A program made the translations under genes and the position numbers. The notes beneath the pieces were generated by a model. It searched no databases, had not been told where the DNA came from, and saw only the letters and a program-made list of their open reading frames with translations. DNA of 9,760 nucleotides. Origin: DAIDJM01 sp964250215 (GTDB taxonomy: Bacteria; Pseudomonadota; Alphaproteobacteria; Acetobacterales; Acetobacteraceae). The DNA lies in the NCBI GenBank assembly GCA_964250215.1, contig CAXUEX010000110.1, positions 1 through 9,760 on the forward strand. Direction: 5' to 3'. Below are positions 7,306-9,760 of the stretch, in pieces (position 1 is the stretch's first letter; every line of letters begins with the position of its first letter).

Positions 7306-7524
7306 ATGCCCGACCCTCGTTCGACCCTCACGCCCGGCCAGCTCGCCTACGAGCAGCGGCGCGCGGCCAAAGCCGGCGTGTCGCTGGAGAAATGGCTCGC
7401 CAGCAAGGCCCGCGAGGCCGCGCAGGAGTCGCGCCAAGAAGCCAAAATCGCCCGCGCCGCCAAGCCGGCAAAGCCCCCCGGCCTGCTCTCGCGCCTGATC
7501 GACCGCGCGCACAAGCCGCTCTGA
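7306..7524 (+). CDS. Small basic protein of unknown function (72 residues)
   Basis: I do not recognise a named family. The product begins MPDPRSTLTPGQLAYEQRRAAKAG, continues with an Ala/Lys/Arg/Glu-rich helical stretch (LEKWLASKAREAAQESRQEAKIARAAK) and ends KPPGLLSRLIDRAHKPL. It is strongly basic, has no membrane segment or signal peptide, and looks like one or two charged helices. Such proteins can bind nucleic acid or another protein, but nothing here proves it. ATG 7306 lies soon after the palindromic repeat and has no clear Shine-Dalgarno; the frame is open further upstream, but that part overlaps the sulfotransferase gene and reads as shadow sequence. Its TGA (7522-7524) overlaps the CTG from which the next conserved protein seems to begin, suggesting co-translation. 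Confidence 0.6.
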   Translation: MPDPRSTLTPGQLAYEQRRAAKAGVSLEKWLASKAREAAQESRQEAKIARAAKPAKPPGLLSRLIDRAHKPL

Positions 7525-8444
7525 TCCTCGCCGCCCACGCCGATTGGAGCGTGAGCCCGGCCAAGCGATGGATGGCCGTGGCGCAGAAGCAGGAAACCGG
7601 GTGGATTCTGCACGCCCCGGAGCCGGTGGGCGAGCCCTGCAAACTGCCCGATCGCCTGCGCGCGCGGGCGGCGGGATGGCCCGTGGCGCTGGGCATCGAT
7701 TGCCCCATCGGGCTGCCGCGCGCCTATGCCGCCGCGCATTTGCCGGATCTGGCCGATTTCCCGGCGTTTCTGCGCGCGCTGGCGCCCGATGCCGATTTCT
7801 GGCGGCCCGCCGCGACACTGGCGGAGGTTTCGCCGGCCCGGCCGTTCTACCCGGCGCGCAGCCTCGCCGGCATCACCCGGCTGTCGCACGCGCTCGCCCT
7901 GGGCCTGGCCGACGCCAAGGCGATTTCCCGGCACTGCGACCGTGCCACGGCCGAACGGCCCGCCGGCGCCAGCCTGTTCTGGACATTGGGCCCCAATCAG
8001 AGCGGCAAGGCGGCGATCTCGGCCTGGCGGGAGCTGCTGATCCCCTGCCCCGCGCTGAAGCTGTGGCCGTTCGCCGGGCCGTTCCGCTCGCTGCTGGCGC
8101 CGAACCAGGTGGCGGTCGCCGAAACCTACCCGGCCGAAGCCATGCGCCATTGCGGCATCGTGCCGCGCGGCAGCAAGCGCCGGCAGGCCGACCGCGTGGC
8201 ATATGCCGGGCCGCTTCTGGCCGCCATGCGGCAACAAAATGTACGGCCATCGCCCGAGCTCTGCGCCGCGATGGCGGAAGGTTTCGGCAGCGATGCGGCC
8301 GGCGAGGACCGGCTGGATTGCATCTTCGGCGTGCTGGGCGTGATCGGCGTGGTTTCCGGCCAGCGCCCGGACACCGCGCCCGACGATCGTGTCATCCAGC
8401 GCTGGGAAGGCTGGGTGCTGGGGCAGACCGCACTGCCGGCGTAA
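7521..8444 (+). CDS. DUF429-like protein, predicted RNase H-fold nuclease
   Basis: The conserved part (about 307 residues) opens with LILAAHADWSVSPAKRWMAV, a first beta strand carrying an Asp, as in RNase H-fold proteins. It goes on with VALGIDCPIGLPRAYA (Asp near 60), VAVAETYPAEAMRHCGI (the E-x-YP block of DUF429) and, near the C-terminus, EDRLDCIFGVLGVIGVV with Asp residues near 263 and 266. These spaced acids suggest a metal-dependent nuclease-like site; the biological role of the family is unknown. The start is odd. The only upstream ATG in frame (7392) would add 43 Arg/Pro/Gln-rich residues that are merely the other frame of the 72-residue gene. The next standard start (GTG 7551) would cut off the first conserved Asp. 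CTG 7521 overlaps the previous stop as CTGA and fits the conserved N-terminus, so I use it provisionally. The stop is 3 bp from the convergent secretin stop. Confidence 0.75.
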   Translation: MILAAHADWSVSPAKRWMAVAQKQETGWILHAPEPVGEPCKLPDRLRARAAGWPVALGIDCPIGLPRAYAAAHLPDLADFPAFLRALAPDADFWRPAATLAEVSPARPFYPARSLAGITRLSHALALGLADAKAISRHCDRATAERPAGASLFWTLGPNQSGKAAISAWRELLIPCPALKLWPFAGPFRSLLAPNQVAVAETYPAEAMRHCGIVPRGSKRRQADRVAYAGPLLAAMRQQNVRPSPELCAAMAEGFGSDAAGEDRLDCIFGVLGVIGVVSGQRPDTAPDDRVIQRWEGWVLGQTALPA

Positions 8445-8447
8445 CGG

Positions 8448-9760
8448 TTACGGTCCGATCCCAAGTTGCCGCCGCAGCCTCGCCTGCGGATCGGGCGAGC
8501 CCGACGGTGGCAGGGCCTGCAACTCATACGGCGTCAGCGCCGCACTCGGCAGTGCATCGCGCAAATCCTCGGTCAGCGCCCGCGCATCGCGCTGATCGTG
8601 CAGCACATGCGGCGTGAGCAGGATCAAAAGCTCCGTGCGGGTGCGCTGATTGTTCTGGCTGCCGCCCAGCAATCCCAGAACCGGAATGTCCTTCAGCCAC
8701 GGAATGCCCGAATTGCCCCGGCTGTCCTGGTCCGTGATCAGCCCCGCCAGCCCCACCGTCTGCCCGTCCTGGATCACCACCCGGCTCTGCACCGCGCGCT
8801 GGCTGAACGTCGGCGTGTTCAGCGTCGATCCCGAAGTCTGCGCCTGCCCCGATGTCGGCAGCACGGCGCTCACCTCCTGGTCGATATCCAGCGTCACCAG
8901 CCCGCCGGAATTCACCCGCGGCGTCACCTTCGTCACCACGCCGGTCTGCTGATAATTCACCGATGTCGAGGTCGCGAGCCCCGTCCCCGCCGCGGCCGAC
9001 AGACTGCCGGTTTGATACGGCACCAGATTGCCCACCTGCAATTGCGCGGTTTCGTTGTCGAGCACCAGCAGATCGGGGGACGAAAGCACCTTCACCGTCG
9101 TGATATTCTGCAGCGCCTGGATCAGCCCGTCGCCATCCTTCCCCGCCGCGCTGAGCACAAAATTCGGCAAGGATGCCTGCGGCAGCGCCAGCAGCGGGTT
9201 CGTCGCCGCGGTCACGAAGGGTATGGCGGCCGACTGTTGCGACAGCCCCCCTGTCAGGCTGTGGTGGCGGAAGAAAAACTGAAGCCCGTAATTGAGGTTG
9301 TCGGTCAACGTCACCTCGGCAACGATCACGTCGATCCGAACCTGCAACGGCAAGATGTCGATCTTGTGCAGCATCGCCTCGATGGTGTTCTCCTCCTCGC
9401 CCGTGGCGAACACCAGGATCGCGTTGTTGTCGGCGTTCGGGATGATGCGCATGGTGTTTTGATCGTTGTCGCCGCCGCTGCCGCCGCTGGAGGAGAGCCC
9501 GCCCAGCAGCGGATTGGCGCCGGTGCTGGCGGCCGTGGGCGTGGTGGGCGCGCCCTGGCCGCCCAAAGCCGTGGTGCCGCTGTTGCCGAACGCGCTGCCC
9601 AGCCCGCCGGTGCTGCCCGTGCCTGTGCCCGTGCCACCCACCCCGCCGGTGCTGCCGCCCAGGCCGCCGCTGCTGCCAATTCCGCCGCTGCCGCCGGAGC
9701 CGCCCAGCGGGCTGATGCCGCCGGTCTGCTGCGACGGCTGGCCGGTGGCGTGCGCGCTGG
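8448..9760 (-). CDS. gspD: Type II secretion system secretin (GspD-like), N-terminal part beyond window
   Basis: This outer-membrane secretin forms the ring through which folded proteins leave the periplasm. The frame is open to the right edge, so about 437 C-terminal codons are visible and the signal peptide and N0-N2 domains lie outside. From the N-terminal side: a long Gly/Ser/Thr-rich insert (about 9465-9755); the rest of the N3 domain (MRIIPNADNNAILVFATGEEENTIEAMLHKID, 9452 downward, then VRIDVIVAEVTLTDNLNYGLQFFF); and the secretin core, with KVLSSPDLLVLDNETAQLQVG and the family signature RVVIQDGQTVGLAGLITDQDSRG plus IPWLKDIPVLGLLGG (about 8780-8660), ending TELLILLTPHVL. The N3 sequence and the TPHVL-RDALP tail fit GspD better than PilQ or type III secretins. 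The C-terminal extension is short, with no obvious pilotin site. No other gsp gene is visible; any operon would lie to the right. Confidence 0.92.
   Translation of the reverse strand, partial: SAHATGQPSQQTGGISPLGGSGGSGGIGSSGGLGGSTGGVGGTGTGTGSTGGLGSAFGNSGTTALGGQGAPTTPTAASTGANPLLGGLSSSGGSGGDNDQNTMRIIPNADNNAILVFATGEEENTIEAMLHKIDILPLQVRIDVIVAEVTLTDNLNYGLQFFFRHHSLTGGLSQQSAAIPFVTAATNPLLALPQASLPNFVLSAAGKDGDGLIQALQNITTVKVLSSPDLLVLDNETAQLQVGNLVPYQTGSLSAAAGTGLATSTSVNYQQTGVVTKVTPRVNSGGLVTLDIDQEVSAVLPTSGQAQTSGSTLNTPTFSQRAVQSRVVIQDGQTVGLAGLITDQDSRGNSGIPWLKDIPVLGLLGGSQNNQRTRTELLILLTPHVLHDQRDARALTEDLRDALPSAALTPYELQALPPSGSPDPQARLRRQLGIGP
9603..9656. repeat. Tandem-type direct repeat in the Gly/Ser linker of the secretin
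   Basis: The 15-mer CCCGCCGGTGCTGCC occurs at 9603-9617 and again at 9642-9656, 39 bp (13 codons) apart, so the frame is kept. Around it the strand is a run of Gly, Ser and Thr codons. Such repeats can expand or contract by replication slippage without breaking the gene, changing only linker length. Confidence 0.6.

Noticed and set aside
7347..8237. 296-residue open frame on the - strand opposite the DUF429-like gene
   Set aside because: It has low-complexity Arg/Gly/Gln composition and no domain, whereas the opposite frame carries conserved blocks.

Overview
The window is GC-rich, densely coding bacterial chromosome. The gene types (a one-domain M16 peptidase following thrC, and a GspD-type secretin with a long Gly/Ser/Thr insert), the codon use and a REP-like palindrome between genes suggest an alphaproteobacterium, possibly Rhodospirillales/Acetobacteraceae. 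That placement is inference from gene style and no marker gene confirms it.

Left part (1-3566, + strand): a tight core-metabolism operon. It holds the 3' part of ispH (last step of the MEP isoprenoid pathway), thrC (threonine synthase, TTG start overlapping the end of ispH by 8 bp) and an M16 zinc peptidase whose ATG overlaps the thrC stop as ATGA. All catalytic residues I could check are present.

Middle (3576-7193): an accessory-looking pair of divergent genes. On the - strand is a protein of about 834 residues joining an N-terminal helical-repeat (TPR-like) region to a C-terminal GT8 glycosyltransferase. On the + strand is a PAPS-dependent sulfotransferase. They share an intergenic region of about 330 bp that is less GC-rich than its surroundings and carries a 7-bp dyad. 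The simplest reading is a small locus for making and sulfating a surface glycan or glycoprotein. The GT8 gene converges on the peptidase gene with only 9 bp between the stops, and a perfect hairpin spans both stop codons.

Right part (7194-9760): a 112-bp intergenic stretch carries an imperfect palindrome of about 44 bp that looks like a dispersed REP/BIME-type repeat. It is followed by a small basic 72-residue protein of unknown function and a DUF429-like (RNase H fold) protein whose true start is problematic: a CTG overlapping the previous stop, or an ATG 129 bp upstream. The window ends in the 3' two-thirds or so of a type II secretion secretin gene (gspD-like) on the - strand, which runs off the right edge.

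No RNA genes, insertion sequences, prophage genes or CRISPR arrays were seen. The least ordinary items are the TPR-GT8/sulfotransferase pair, the palindromic element and the unusual start of the DUF429-like gene. I see no strong evidence for an entirely new system.
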